Source: Phalacrocorax aristotelis
Lineage: Eukaryota > Chordata > Aves > Suliformes > Phalacrocoracidae
Assembly: GCF_949628215.1 (NCBI RefSeq)
Contig: NC_134283.1
Coordinates: forward strand, 22,670,975 to 22,734,974
DNA length: 64,000 nucleotides
Direction: 5' to 3'
The notes beneath the pieces are model-generated. The model made no database searches. It saw nothing but the letters and a program-made list of their open reading frames with translations, and was not told the origin of the DNA. A program made the position numbers and the translations under genes. This document shows, piece after piece, positions 1 through 10,915 of this stretch. How positions within the stretch are numbered: the first letter of the stretch is position 1; every line of letters starts with the position of its first letter.

Positions 1-248
1 CTAAATGAGGGAACCCACTTGTTATTCTGACAGAGTACAGAATACTCTCTGTATTCTCTGTCTTCCTGTAGCAGCAACTAGGAGATCAGGGTGCACTTAA
101 GTCCTCTAGAAGAAGGTGGTAGGTGTGCACCAGAGCTCTAGTTTTAAATAAGGCCACCCAAAACCACTCCTGTGCTGTGGAAGATTTTTTTGTTTATGTA
201 GAGGTAGCTAAAAAGCCACATGCCGTTCGAGGAACAAGTGGACCCATA

Positions 249-254
249 TTTAAT
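249..254 (-). terminator. Possible SETD6 polyadenylation signal (ATTAAA)
   Basis: On the minus strand ATTAAA lies about 100 nt past the SETD6 stop codon. It is the common variant of AATAAA, and no perfect AATAAA is present on this strand between 1 and 351. Bases 1-351 hold no recognised gene and are probably SETD6 3' UTR and flank. Confidence 0.35.
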
Positions 255-351
255 CTTGCCATCTGTTCTTGCTGCTGTAGAAGAGGTGGCCAAAGGCTGA
301 CCTCTCCTGAGGAGAGTTCTATGCAGCTCATTTCCAGAGGCAACAAGGTTT

Positions 352-3300
352 CTAGCATACCAGCTCTAGGAGCTGATGCAAGATCCTTTTTTGTCCATAG
401 CGCACTTGCAAAGCTTGCTGTTCCCTTCGACTCAGTTTCTCATAAGCCTCTTTGTTATTTAGCAAGTCCTGCTCTGCTTTCAAGTCTGACCTGTAGGACT
501 CCAGGGTCAGCAGCACACTGTCATAAAGGAGCATCTTGCAAGGGGGTTTAAGTCTGGAGAGAGCCTCGTAAGAAAGGGTAGAGTTTTCCTCTTCCTCACT
601 GTCATCTTCCCAGCCACCTTGTTCCTTATACTCCTTGAATTCTTCCTCTGACATGCACAGCACCTGTAATGGCACAGGCAAAGAGGAGTCAGTGGCTCTG
701 AGAATAAATCAGGCTTTCTTCTCTACTGAAGTGTGGTCTCAGACCCATGTGGAGCAGGTGAATTATTCCTCAGCTGCACAAAAGGTGAGAGAGCAAAACT
801 GGCTTAGATACCTAATCACAAGTAACTTGGGGGTTAGAAGAACATTCAAACAGCAAACCTGGGTGCTGGGAACAGGCTTAAAGGACGCCTCGGCTGCCAC
901 CTGCAAAGCACTCTAGAACAACCGAGCCATTCAAGGCTAGTTCATAAGTACACAGGGGTGGTTAGTTCAGGAGACTAAGATGACAGTAATAGCACCTGAA
1001 GCCTGCGGAGATGGGCAACCACATCCACTACCACTTTCCATGCAGGAGTATTAGTACCAAAATGCCTTTACAGGCTTTCACCCCCTTCACTGAACCATTT
1101 TGCACACTGGTTTTCAGAGCTGCAGTACACTTGGTCTCTGCTCTTCCTCCTGTAGCTCTTCAGCTGCTTGGGAGTGCTTACCTTCAGGGTCATGGACAGC
1201 TCTTCCTCTGTCAGCACCTCATCCCAGCCAAGCACAAAGGCGCCTTCCTCCCCTACCATCTCCAGCTGGCACAAGAAGTCCCACTGCTCTGAGACCAGCT
1301 GCTGCTGCGCTTCGCTTTTGGCACCTGGTTGAAGACAGCAGAGCTGCAAACCCAACTCAGGTTGCGGTGGAGGAGGTGGTGGTGAATGGAGAAGGGGAAA
1401 CAGGAGGCAGAAAACAAAGGTGTAGCCCCAGCACCCAAAATACTGAGGAACAGGCTTATCTATGTCACCCATGATCCCTGTTTCATTACATTCCTATTTG
1501 AGAGATCCCTGCCCCATTCTTTCCCAAAGCGGCAGTAGGCACCACTCACGCTGCAGTGCTGCCTTGTGGACTGTCACCATCTGGATGTCGGCTGTGTCGT
1601 TGGTGTTGCCAGGGTATGGTTCTGCAAAGCCATACATATGTAGGAGCTGCCAGTTGGCCATCTGCCCGTACGTGTTGAAAATCTCTTGTCCTTTGCTGAT
1701 GGGCTGCGTTGTAACCATTCGTAAACATTGCTGCAAGCAGGGAGAGAGAGGAGGCTCTCAGAGCTGTGGTGATCCTGCTGCTCAGAAACAAGGTGTTTCA
1801 AAGAGGCTCAAAAGTCGCCAAGATCTTCCTAGCTAAAGCCAGGCATGCAGCAGGGGAGTGTGTTGAGGAAAACAGCTTCATATTAATGAGATCCAGGCCA
1901 GACTGGCTCGCTGCCCTGGGCTCAGAGAGCCAGCCTTGCTGCAAGGCCACTGGGAGCGGTAGCGCAGCAAAGATGAACCAGACTGACAAGGCCTGGCAGA
2001 GCGGCTTTGCACTCACAGGAGCGTATTCCAGGTTGGCATTGTGTTTGGCCACGTGATTCAAAATATCTGCTACAGGCACCATCATTGGAGGATTGGGCCC
2101 CTTCTCATCTTCATCATCTTCCTCTAAAGGCTCCTGAAAGCTAAGGCAAGGGAGATGAAGACAAGCCACTCTTACACCTTGCAGGGCAAGCTTCACCTTA
2201 TACTTAAAATGCTGCAGTTGTGCAAGAACGTAATTAACAGCCTGTATTTCCTGTGATCCTACTCTCTCCCCTTGCTCGTTGGAGCAAAGCCCTTACTTCT
2301 CACCTGTAGGCCATGACAAATGCTACCAACTCCTTGTACAACTCCAGCGTGTGCAGCTTGGGGTCAAAGATTTTGGGGTGGGACTCCATGAAAGGTAGGA
2401 TGATGGAGCTGTACTCCAGGTGGATGTTAGCCAGGTCCTTGTCCACTGCATCCGGGATGCCTGTGCCCTGCAGCAGCCTCACTCTCTCTTCTTCAGGCCT
2501 GGTGACAAGAAAGCCAGTGGGTTTATCTCCACCTGCCCCAGGGAGAAGGGTCTATAAACTTTCTCCTTCAAAATCTCAGCTTCCTTGTGCTCTCCAGATT
2601 CCTGTTTTCTGGTTGTGCCTGGAGCCAGCTCCAGCCCGGGGGGGGGGGGCAGCGGTTCCCTCAGGCTACTGCCATTGACAGCACAGGGCTAGAACTGAGG
2701 GCTGAACCCATGTGCTAGGCCCACACCCAACCCCAAGCAAGACTCTTGGGCAGCAGCCCCTGCATTCAGCTGGCACATTAGGCCACCCCACAACACTGCT
2801 TAGTTTCACCTTACCAGAACATGGGGTGATCAAGGCTCCTGAAGTCCTGCCAGAGGGAGAAATAAGGCTGCCAGTGGGAGTTGCTGGCTGTGTACTCATG
2901 TAGCAAGGCCAGCAGGAGAGGCACCCAACCGGACTCGCTCTGCAGGGACTCCTGGGCTAAGGGACCAGAGACAATGGATAAAAGGTAAGTTGATGTGAGG
3001 TTTTTGGTCCTTTCCTCTAAAAACAAGTCTTCCAAGAACCAAAGCTTGACCCTCCAAAGCTCCTGGCCTGGCTTCAGCCTGGGCTGGGGAGGTCAGCTTG
3101 TACTCCATAAGTACTCCATAACTCTGGACTTGGGTTTGTCTTGAGCTGCAGCAGAAGCAGAAGCTGATGCCCTGGAGCTATGGTTGAGCCAGAACCCCCC
3201 CGCCCTGCCTCCCCAACATCATGCTGAGCCTCTGGGTGCCTTCAGCAAGAAAGGAACTGTTCTTTTTCCTAGCAATGCCTGTCCTGGGCCTCAAGGAAAG

Positions 3301-4200
3301 CACCCCCATATGGGTAGTTATCCCTTAAGAGAATAGAGATGTTGCAGTAACGGGCTTTTCTCAGGGCCCAGCATGGCTCCAGGCTCCCTCTCCTACCTGG
3401 TGTCAAACAGCCCTGTGCCTCCCTGTTCCAGCATCCTGAGCAAAGCAGGAACCTTCCCTAGGCTTTATCCCATCACACATCTTACTCCTTTAAAAAGAAA
3501 AAATAGGGACAAGGGAGGTGTGTTTGCTGAGGCAGGCAGAGCAGCCCTCCTACCTCACCCGAAAGGGGGACAGGGCAGCCTTTGCTTGCACTCACCGTCC
3601 CGCAGGAGCGCCTGGATAGAGCTGGTGTGCTGGGAGAGCAACGCCGCGCGAGGGACGGTGAACAGGACCTCTCCCACCGCCAGCTCCTCGGTTGCCAACA
3701 TGCCGTATCCAGCCACCGCCCCCTCCCTGCTCAGGCGGACCTTGGGCGAGAGGTGAGCAGCGACCCGTCAGGAGAGCGCGGGATGGCCCCGGCCCGCCCC
3801 CGCCTCACCTTGGGGCTGAGCTCCCCCCCGGCCCGCCCCCGCCTCACCTTGGGGCTGAGCTCCACCCCGGCCCGCCTGCACCACTCCAGGAAGCCGGAGA
3901 GGGGGTCGGTGCTGCCCTTTTCTCGGGCGCTACTCCCAGCAGCCACCTGCGGAAGAAAGCGGGGGGGGGGTGAAGCGCGGCGGCACTCAAGGGAGCCGGA
4001 AAGAGGGGAGCGGGAGGGAGCGGCAGGGGCTCTCCCGGACCCCCCTTAGCACCCACCGCCCACGCAACAGCACCGCGACCCCGCCACACGCGGGGGCGGG
4101 AAGGAGCGCCACCGGCGTGACCCCCCCGGCGCCGGCCCGTCTCCCCGTCCCGTCCCGTCCCGTCTCCCGGTACCTTGGGCCTCTTGGGCGCCGAGGCCAT
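352..4200 (-). CDS. SETD6: SETD6, protein-lysine N-methyltransferase (9 coding exons)
   Basis: Coding exons on the minus strand, in transcript order: 4200-4174, 3946-3848, 3740-3596, 2956-2815, 2498-2304, 2140-2017, 1730-1550, 1324-1182, 663-352. Every junction is GT-AG, phases agree, and the sum is 1368 nt (455 residues plus stop), close to human SETD6 (473). The start [10 protein letters not shown] aligns with the human N-terminus. The split SET domain includes [13 protein letters not shown], the [12 protein letters not shown] block and [20 protein letters not shown], which hold the cofactor and active-site segments. The C-terminal part, ending [15 protein letters not shown], is the Rubisco-methyltransferase-type substrate-binding domain. 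Family knowledge: SETD6 monomethylates RELA Lys310 and other nuclear proteins, damping NF-kB signalling. The longest intron is 3595-2957; nothing else was recognised in it. Exon 2 has two possible donors because of a 39-bp duplication (see 3791-3868). Confidence 0.96.
3791..3868 (-). repeat. 39-bp tandem duplication of the SETD6 exon 2 splice donor
   Basis: Two head-to-tail 39-bp copies (3791-3829 and 3830-3868) differ at one base (C at 3825, A at 3864). Each carries the exon end CAGCCCCAAG followed by donor GTGAGG, so donors begin at 3847 and 3808. The distal one gives the protein expected from homologues with a 107-nt intron. The proximal one leaves a 68-nt intron and adds 13 in-frame residues, [13 protein letters not shown]. 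The start of a third copy (3869-3877) follows. The acceptor side also ends CCCAAG before GT, so all junctions look alike. Confidence 0.9.
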
Positions 4201-4211
4201 GGCGCTGCCAA

Positions 4212-4253
4212 CACGTGGTCCTTGGCCACGTGGTGCACGGCGGGCACTTCCGG
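4212..4253. promoter_or_regulatory. SETD6 promoter core: paired CACGTG E-boxes and an ETS site
   Basis: Just upstream of the SETD6 start codon (on its 5' side, minus strand) are CACGTG at 4212-4217 and 4227-4232, 15 bp apart, then CTTCCGG (ETS type) at 4247-4253. The surrounding 3900-4400 is GC- and CpG-rich, typical of a TATA-less housekeeping promoter. That these sites act is inference. Confidence 0.5.
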
Positions 4254-5009
4254 GTAAGGGCGAGCTCCGCCCCCTGGCAGGCCGGTTGATGGCGGCCAAA
4301 AGGGGCGGGGGCCGGAACGCGCCGGGCGGCCCGGCCTCTCTGGGGGGCTGGGGGTTCCCGGAGGGCGTCGCGGTGGGGTTGGGGGACTTCAGAGGATTTC
4401 TCTGAGGGGCTTGGGGGTTTTTGAGGGCTCTGTTGCACCTCAGGGGTCTCTGGTACCTCTGTGACTGCCGTGGGGCCGTGCCTCGGTGCTGTGCTCCACG
4501 GTTGGGCGCTGGTGGGCTCACACCGCCAGATGTGGGTGAAAAGTAGTGGGCTCTAATTAATCGGGATAATTAGCTCATGGCCTTCCTCAGCCAATGTCCC
4601 CCCACCCACACCGCTAACCCCACCTGCTGAGCTCCCTCCCAAGGCTTTCCCTCTTTTTCTCCGACTAATTAATTCTGCCCCATCAAGAGGGAGGGCAGGT
4701 GCCCTCTGGTTGCTCTTAATGAAGCCAATAAGCACACACACGGGGTTTGATGAGGCCCCATGAGGCTCTACCCCCACCCCATGAGAATTTGGGGTTGGCT
4801 TTAACCTTCTGTGGCCTCATCCCAACCAGGCTGGGCTGGTGGGGTGGGTTCCCCATGGAGCAGAGAAGGGGAGAAAGAGAAAAGGAAGGGTGGCCTTTGG
4901 GAGCCCCTCCTAGGGCACGGCCTCTCTGCAAACCACCCTCCTGGCAGCCGAGACCTCCCTCGCACCTTCAGCCCGGCCTTTCGGAGCACGCGGATGTTGG
5001 CAAAAGCCT
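4254..5009. other. Intergenic, SETD6 to tRNA-His
   Basis: GC-rich to about 4400, then ordinary mixed sequence. Long open frames here (for example minus 3844-4521) come from GC richness and few stops, not from a protein family I recognise. No gene was seen. Confidence 0.6.
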
Positions 5010-5081
5010 TGCTGTGACTCGGATTCGAACCGAGGTTGCTGCGGCCACAACGCAGAGTACTGACCACTATACGATCACAGC
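5010..5081 (-). tRNA. tRNA-His (anticodon GTG)
   Basis: Read on minus from 5081, this is a 72-nt tRNA. The acceptor stem GCTGTGA pairs with TCACAGC, followed by discriminator A at 5010. The anticodon stem CTGCG/CGCAG holds loop TTGTGGC with anticodon GTG at 5048-5046, and the T arm contains GGTTCGAATCC. It matches the vertebrate nuclear tRNA-His almost base for base; the acceptor differs from human by a compensated pair. A TTTT run on minus (5005-5002) supplies a Pol III terminator. The A and B boxes are internal. Confidence 0.96.
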
Positions 5082-5450
5082 CACTGAGCCCCGCACTGCC
5101 GCTCCTCTCCTCCGGCCGGAGCCCCCGGCCTCCCTCACTGAGCGGTGGGGGGCAGCGGGGGTTTTACAGCCGCCCCCACAGCACCCTGCTTGCCCTCCCC
5201 GCGGGCGCATCCCTTCAGCGCTGGCATTTTCCCGGGGTGTGTCCCCACATCAGGATCAGTCCCCCGGCGGGAAGCAGGTCCATCCCGTGCCCAGAAGCCG
5301 GGTGCTGAGCCCGGCATGCACAGGCAGCCTCGCTGGGGCGCTGCAGGGCTGGAAGAGGTCAAAGTGAGCCCCCACGTTGTCCCTCCAGTGATGCCATGAA
5401 GTGGGGTCCTCGCTGCCTGTCTTGAGCATCCCCCAAAGCCCCCAACAGGA

Positions 5451-5523
5451 GCCTGGATAGCTCAGCTGGGAGAGCATCAGACTTTTAATCTGAGGGTCCA
5501 GGGTTCAAGCCCCTGTTCAGGCA
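5451..5523 (+). tRNA. tRNA-Lys (anticodon TTT)
   Basis: A 73-nt tRNA with acceptor stem GCCTGGA pairing with TTCAGGC (with a G-T pair). The D arm is TAGCTCAGCTGGGAGAGCA, the anticodon stem TCAGA/TCTGA holds loop CTTTTAA with anticodon TTT at 5484-5486, and the T arm contains GGTTCAAGCC. It matches vertebrate tRNA-Lys(TTT). The next downstream sequence has only TTT runs, so the Pol III stop is weak or lies farther on (a TTTT occurs near 5625). Confidence 0.96.
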
Positions 5524-6386
5524 AAGGCTTTATCCTTTAGGAGACGAGAAGGGGAGCTCAGGGGAAGGAGAAGCACCTGCTCCAGGGGGCTGCAGGCTCA
5601 TCAGGGGCCCCCTCGCCTGCTTCTTTTCTCACCATCAGCTCCCCAGGGATTTTTCCAGCGCTGGTTCGTCCCATCTGACACCTGCAGGACACCACTCTCC
5701 TTCCAGTCACCAGGGATCCCAGGTCAGATGACGGGGATAGGTAAGGCTGTTATCTGGGGGTACACAGGGCAGGAGATGCAACAGGAGGGAGAGCTAGTAT
5801 GGGTGGAAGAAAAAGGGAAGGAAGCCAGGGCTGGAGAAGAGAATTGGGTGGGAATTGTGGCCTCAGGGGTGGCAGGCAGCCCCCACCTAGGCTTAGGGGC
5901 TGGGGAGCTTTTGGGGGTACCCCTGCCTGCCCTTTGGCACCCCTTAGGCCCCCCCCTGCACCTTTGCATGTTCCTCCTCCCTGGCCATATTTCCTCTGTG
6001 TCCCCCAGGAGTCCCATTTCAGGCCCCATCCAGGTGCAGGCTGAAGCCCTGCTTTGCCTTGAGGAACAGCCGCAGACACGCCATGCTCCCCAAAAACCTC
6101 ACTTCCCAAAGAAGGGGCTGCGGCAGCAGCTTCACTCCCCACCCCCTCCATCCGCAGGGAGAGGGATGAGGCACTGGCTGGCCACACCGGCCAGGCAGTG
6201 CTAATAACATCCCTAGGCAGGGAAAGCCCGTGCCCACTGCACAGCCCCCAGACCAGCTCCCCTGCTGCCCCCGCAGCACAGAGGGACCCCACCCCCACCC
6301 CTGGTGCCCCAGCCTTTGCAGGGCTGGAGGACGGCGGGGTTTTTTGGGAACAAGACGTAGCAAGTGCATCCACCCACAAGCTAATT
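5524..6386. other. Intergenic, tRNA-Lys to SNRK-like 3' end
   Basis: No coding exon, RNA gene or repeat family was recognised. Overlapping open frames on both strands lack family features and splice context. Confidence 0.55.
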
Positions 6387-6392
6387 TTTATT
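6387..6392 (-). terminator. Possible SNRK-like polyadenylation signal
   Basis: TTTATT on plus is AATAAA on minus, about 690 nt past the SNRK-like stop. A nearer ATTAAA variant sits at 6725-6730 inside an AT-rich block (6715-6780). Either could end the transcript, so 6393-7085 is probably 3' UTR. Confidence 0.4.
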
Positions 6393-7085
6393 GGCCCAAT
6401 GAACTTTGCTTCCCAGCGGCTCCCATCCCTTCCATACGTGCACTCAGCCCAGCTCGGGCCAAGCTCTGGCCCACGCCTCAGTCGTCATTCTTGCCAGCAA
6501 GAAAACAAAGCGATAATAAATAGGAAGCTTATTTACGGGGGAGGCTGAGGGGACGGCCTCGGGTCACGCGCAGCTGCGGGCAGGGCTGCGCCTGGCCCTG
6601 GCCGGGGGACAGCGGGGGGGCTGCAGGCAGACAAGTGATCGCCCCATGGCCACTGTGGGCAGGAGAACCTGGTGCTGGGGGCAGCTGCCATCCCCAGGAG
6701 GGCTTGGGGAGATATAGTAATCTCTATTTAATTACATTAAAATAGACTATTTAAAAAAATTATTTCTAGTCGTTAAAAAAATGTGCCGTGGTTCAGCCAA
6801 CCCCGAGGGGGCCATGGAGCTGCCCCAGGGCTTTGGAGACACAAAGGCTGGTGCAGGGACAGACCCCAGCCTGCCTCACCCTCCCCCAGGCACTCCTGTC
6901 CCAGGGGTCTGGCCCAGCCTGGCCCTGCAGCAGGTGCCCAGGGTGGGTGCTAGTGGGGTGGCCACCACGGGTGACAAAGCAGGAGCACTGAGCCCCCCCT
7001 GCCAGCCCCAGGGCCGCTGCTCTGTGGGGCACAAAGGCTGGGGAACAGGCACCCTCCCAGAGGCCAGAACCCTCACACTGGGGGC

Positions 7086-10000
7086 TTATATGACATGGCA
7101 GCAGTTGAACTGCCCCAGCGAGAGGAGGCTCTCCTTGGAGCCCGGCCGGATTTTGAAGGCCAGGGCTTTCTCACAGAGCGGGAACTGCAGGAGCCTGTCC
7201 CGCAGGCTGCCCCCTTTGCTCTTGCCTGGGTCCAGCTTGATCACACTCTCTGTGCCCCCGTCGGTGCCCCCCAGGGCTGGGCTGGCAGGTGACCTGGGTG
7301 CCAGGAACTTGTCTGTGGGGCCTGGGAGGGCAGCAGGGGTCGTCTCTGCCCCCAGCACCTGGGGGACCCTGGCAGGGCTGCTATGGGGTGATGGGGTGGC
7401 TCCCCTTTTACCAGGGAGCTCTGCTGAGGAGCCCCTGAGCTCCACATCCTCCTCCCTCCTGGGGGACTCTGATCCGCCCCCACGTATTGCCAGGGGACCC
7501 CGGCCCTCACACACTCCCTTCCCAGCCCAGGCCACACCTGGGCACCCGCCCCAGCCCCCCAGCTCAGCCCCCGGCCCCCACACCTCCCTGCGGCCAGGCG
7601 GGCGGCGGGAGCGTAGGAAGGCTCGCATCTGCTCCTGGTTCAGCGAGCTGCTCTTCCTCTCCATGGCACTGGGCCTTCCCTCCTCTTCCTCCTCCTCCTC
7701 CTCCTCCTCCTCGCAGATCTGCTGCAGGGCTGGAGTGCTCTTGGTGATGGGGGTGTCAACAGCAGGGACCTTCAGCAGGGTCCCAGGGGGCTGCCGGCTG
7801 CCCACGTCCCCTCCAGTGGGCAGGGGGAGCCGCCGGGAGCCCAGGGCGAGGCTGCCTGGCACCTCCGTGAAGGGCAAGAGGCCACCAGTGCTGCCTGTGG
7901 GGCTGAATGTGTCCGACAAGTTGGTACTGAGAAAGGGGAGGGATGGAGGTGTCAGTATCACAAGGGCTGTGGTGAGGAAGGGGACAGGGGAGTAGCCAGG
8001 ACCCTGCACTGGGGACCCAGGAGCGGACATGGGACAGGAGGCCCACCTGCTATGCACCTCCTTGGCCAGGTTGTAGACAAGGCTGAGGCGGTGGCCCTGC
8101 TTCTCCCGCAGCATCCTCTCCGCCAGCAGAAAATACGTGGCTGTGATGTGGTTGTAACGGTCGGCCTCCAGCGCCCTGCATGGGACTCATGTCAGCGCAT
8201 GAGGGATGTGCTCAGGGGGACCCCTGGAGCCCTTCACAGGGGCTCCCATCCTCAGCATCCCACCTTTGGCATCCCGCCCCATCACTCACTCCTGGATGGT
8301 ATCCCGATCGGCGATGTTGCCGCACGTCATGGCCTGGAGGATGATTTCATGCTCCTCCTCAGACACGCGCTTGTGAGAGGTGAGGGGCAGCAGGCAGCGG
8401 CTGGCAGGGGAAGGGTCCACACCCTGCAGCCACGCATGGCCCTCGATCTGCTCCAGGGAGGCTCGCTGCTTTGGGTCCCGCTGCAGCATCCTGGAGATGA
8501 GACTGCAGGGAGAAAGGGGGTGATGCTGCAATCCTGCAGCAGCATGTGAGCCCTGGACATGGCAGCTTTAACCCCTCCCCCAGCTCCCAGGCATCCCCCA
8601 GGGACTGAGTGCCCACCCCCAGGGGCAGCAGGTCAGGGTCTGGGGGGATCTGGAGTGGGGAGAGGCGCTTACTCAGTGCACTGTGCCGAGATGTGTGACG
8701 GGACGGTGTAGCGGCAGTCCATGATCATGGTGAGGGTCTCGCTGTCATTGGCCTCCTGGAAGGGTGGGTGGCCACACACCAGCATGTAGAGGATCACCCC
8801 TAGGCTCCAGATGTCTGCAAGAAGCAGCAGCAGTTCAGGTTGTACCCGCTGCGGCCCAGCAGAGCATCCCCACCCCAAGGACCCCCAGTGGGCCACCCCA
8901 CCAGCCCCCAGTGTTGATCCAGCAAAGACCAGTGCTCACTGGGGTGCTCCTTGGAGGTAACGGCTCCCAGGTCCTGCCCAGTGGACAGGGGGACCACAGC
9001 ACCACCAAGGGGAAGGACCTCCCCCATCCCCACATCCACACAGATTTCAAGGGGCTTCACCAAAGCAATTGAGGGCTTATCCCCTTTGCCAGGTCAGGTC
9101 CTGAGCTCTGTCCTCCCCAGTGACCCACCCACAACACCGTCTCACGTCATTATTCAGTTTCCCAGTTCCCAAACAGACCCCACCACATCCATCCGGGCAC
9201 TGGTGGCTGTGCCGGAGGAGACACCACAGCAATGGGACAGGGACACAGCACTGATCTGGGCTCTCCAGCTGCCTACAGGCACCAGCTGGAGTGTGATCGC
9301 TGCCCTGTGGTGGGGACAGGGACGGAGGCAGTGGCATCTCCACCTGCCACTCCTGACAAGCACACAAACACTCTCCAAAAGTGCTTTCTTAGGATGCTGA
9401 GCACGCCCCGGGGCTCTCTGTTAATACCTTCAGCTTCTTAAGTCAAATGCAGGCGTTTAAAATATTTCTCACCTGCGATACTTTTCTACATTTCCCTTTA
9501 CAGAGCCACCAGCTTATTTTTCTACTGTCTACAAGTCATCCCTGTTTTTAACTCCGGAGACGCCTTTTCCCTGAGCTGACTCTGGACTTTTTCCTTTAAG
9601 AACTCCTGTTTTGTTTTGCTAAATCCTCCTTGCCCCAAATTCCAGCAGAGCTGGCTCAGGTCCCGCTTCCCTCCCACATCCCCTCTCTCCCAGCAGAGCC
9701 TCTCAGTGTCCTCAGGCCAGCTCCCCACACCCTGGGATGGTCTTCCTGGACCCCTTCCAGGGGAGGAAGGGCACTGGAAGCCACAGAGAGGAAGTGATTT
9801 TCAGGGCAGGGATAGAGCAAAGGAAATTTTCAGAGCTCCTCCGCCCAAACACCAGCATCCTGAGCTGGTTTCCTTCCGGCATCACACTGCCTCCCCCCGC
9901 CCCAAAATAACCACTAGCACTGGTTTGCCAGGGGCTGCGCCCTCTCACTGCTCTTCCCAAGCCCTGGCGGGTGCCATGCCAGGCTTGCGGCCTGCTTGGG

Positions 10001-10880
10001 TGTTTTCCCTTCGCTGGCATGAACCATCACTTTGCAGGACCTCAGTGGTGGCAGGGATGGTCTCTGCAGCGAGGACCACCCTGCACCAGAGCAGGGCTGA
10101 GCAGCTGAGCACCCAAGGGATGGGATTCCTCCATGCAGGGACAGCAGTGCCACCAGGCCACAGGTGCTCCCAGGGTAAGGAGCCAAAAGCGAGGTGGTAC
10201 CCAGCTGGCAGGACCTCGCTCGAGGCAAGGGACAGAGGGAGGCATGTCTCCAGGGTGAGTGCCAGTTGTGGCTGCGCCTTGCCACCCTTACCAACAGCCG
10301 GGGCATCATACTCATCCCCGAGCAGGATCTCGGGCGCTGAGTAGGCCAGCGAGCCGCAGCTGGTGGTGAGCATCTTGCCAGGTTGGAAGCGGTTGCTGAA
10401 GCCAAAGTCAGTGAGCTTGACCACCCCCTGCTCCTGGAAGAAGACCACGTTCTCGGGCTTGAGGTCACGGTGCACCACATGCAGCTTGTGGCAGTAGGAG
10501 ATGGCATGGACGATCTGGGCAAAGTAGTGCTTGGCCCGCGCCTCGGCCAGCCCGCCCTCGTGCCGCATGATGTGGTCGAACATGTCCCCGCCGTCACCCA
10601 GCTCCAGGATGAGGTAGAGCTTGGCGTGGGTGTCAATGACCTCGTAGAGGCGCACCACATTGGGGTGCTGGACCAACTTCATGCAGCGCACCTCTTGCAG
10701 GAGCTGCCCCGCCGCCTCCCCTGCCAGCTTGCTCTTGTCAATCACCTTGACGGCCACCCGCTGCCCGGTGAAGACATGCCGCGCCAGCTTCACCACTGCA
10801 AAGTGGCCCTTGCCCAGTGTGCGTTCCAGGTCATACAGCCCCGCGATCTTCCCCTCGCTGCAGCCCTGCGCCCCAGCCAT
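7086..10880 (-). CDS. SNRK-like serine/threonine kinase (paralogue of SNRK)
   Basis: Minus-strand coding exons: 10880-10292, 8814-8673, 8502-8290, 8175-8047, 7926-7086. Phases agree and the total is 1914 nt (637 residues), against 765 in human SNRK. The AMPK-family kinase domain starts near residue 16: glycine loop [11 protein letters not shown] lysine K45, HRDLKPEN with D139, DFG at 158-160, and activation loop [14 protein letters not shown] with T173, the LKB1 site in SNRK. After the kinase comes the UBA-like segment [19 protein letters not shown], then a low-complexity Ser/Pro-rich tail. The tail keeps SNRK landmarks: an acidic tract after STPALQQIC, then [11 protein letters not shown], and the terminus CCHVI. 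The N-terminus and tail differ too much for canonical SNRK, so this is a paralogue; I assign no symbol. All catalytic residues are intact. Part of the last exon (around 7490-7590) is poorly conserved and could hide a small intron. Confidence 0.92.
7681..7713 (-). repeat. Polyglutamate-coding (TCC)n microsatellite in SNRK-like
   Basis: The plus strand reads a near-pure TCC repeat, which encodes eleven consecutive glutamates on minus after LQQIC. Human SNRK has an interrupted acidic stretch at the matching place, so the acidity is ancestral and the pure run is probably microsatellite growth. Confidence 0.85.
8815..10291 (-). other. SNRK-like intron between first two coding exons
   Basis: Bounded by donor GTAAGG at 10291 and acceptor TTGCAG at 8815. 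No repeat, RNA or exon was recognised inside. Confidence 0.8.
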
Positions 10881-10913
10881 GATAGTGGTGTCAGGCGGGG
10901 ATGGGCATCAGGT

Positions 10914-10915
10914 GC
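10914..10915 (-). other. Probable 3' splice site before the SNRK-like start codon
   Basis: On minus a pyrimidine-rich tract, CTCCCTCCCCCTCCAACAG, ends at 10915, 35 nt upstream of the ATG. This implies an upstream non-coding exon, probably in the GC-rich block at 11745-11850, with the minisatellite inside the intron. Confidence 0.45.

Noticed and set aside
3844-4521. 225-residue open frame on minus at the SETD6 5' end
   Set aside because: CpG-rich promoter sequence with few stop codons; Pro/Arg/Gly-rich composition and no family. It overlaps SETD6 exons 1 and 2 in another frame.
6781-7995. 404-residue open frame on plus
   Set aside because: It is antisense to the last coding exon of the SNRK-like gene; the minus frame carries the conserved SNRK tail.
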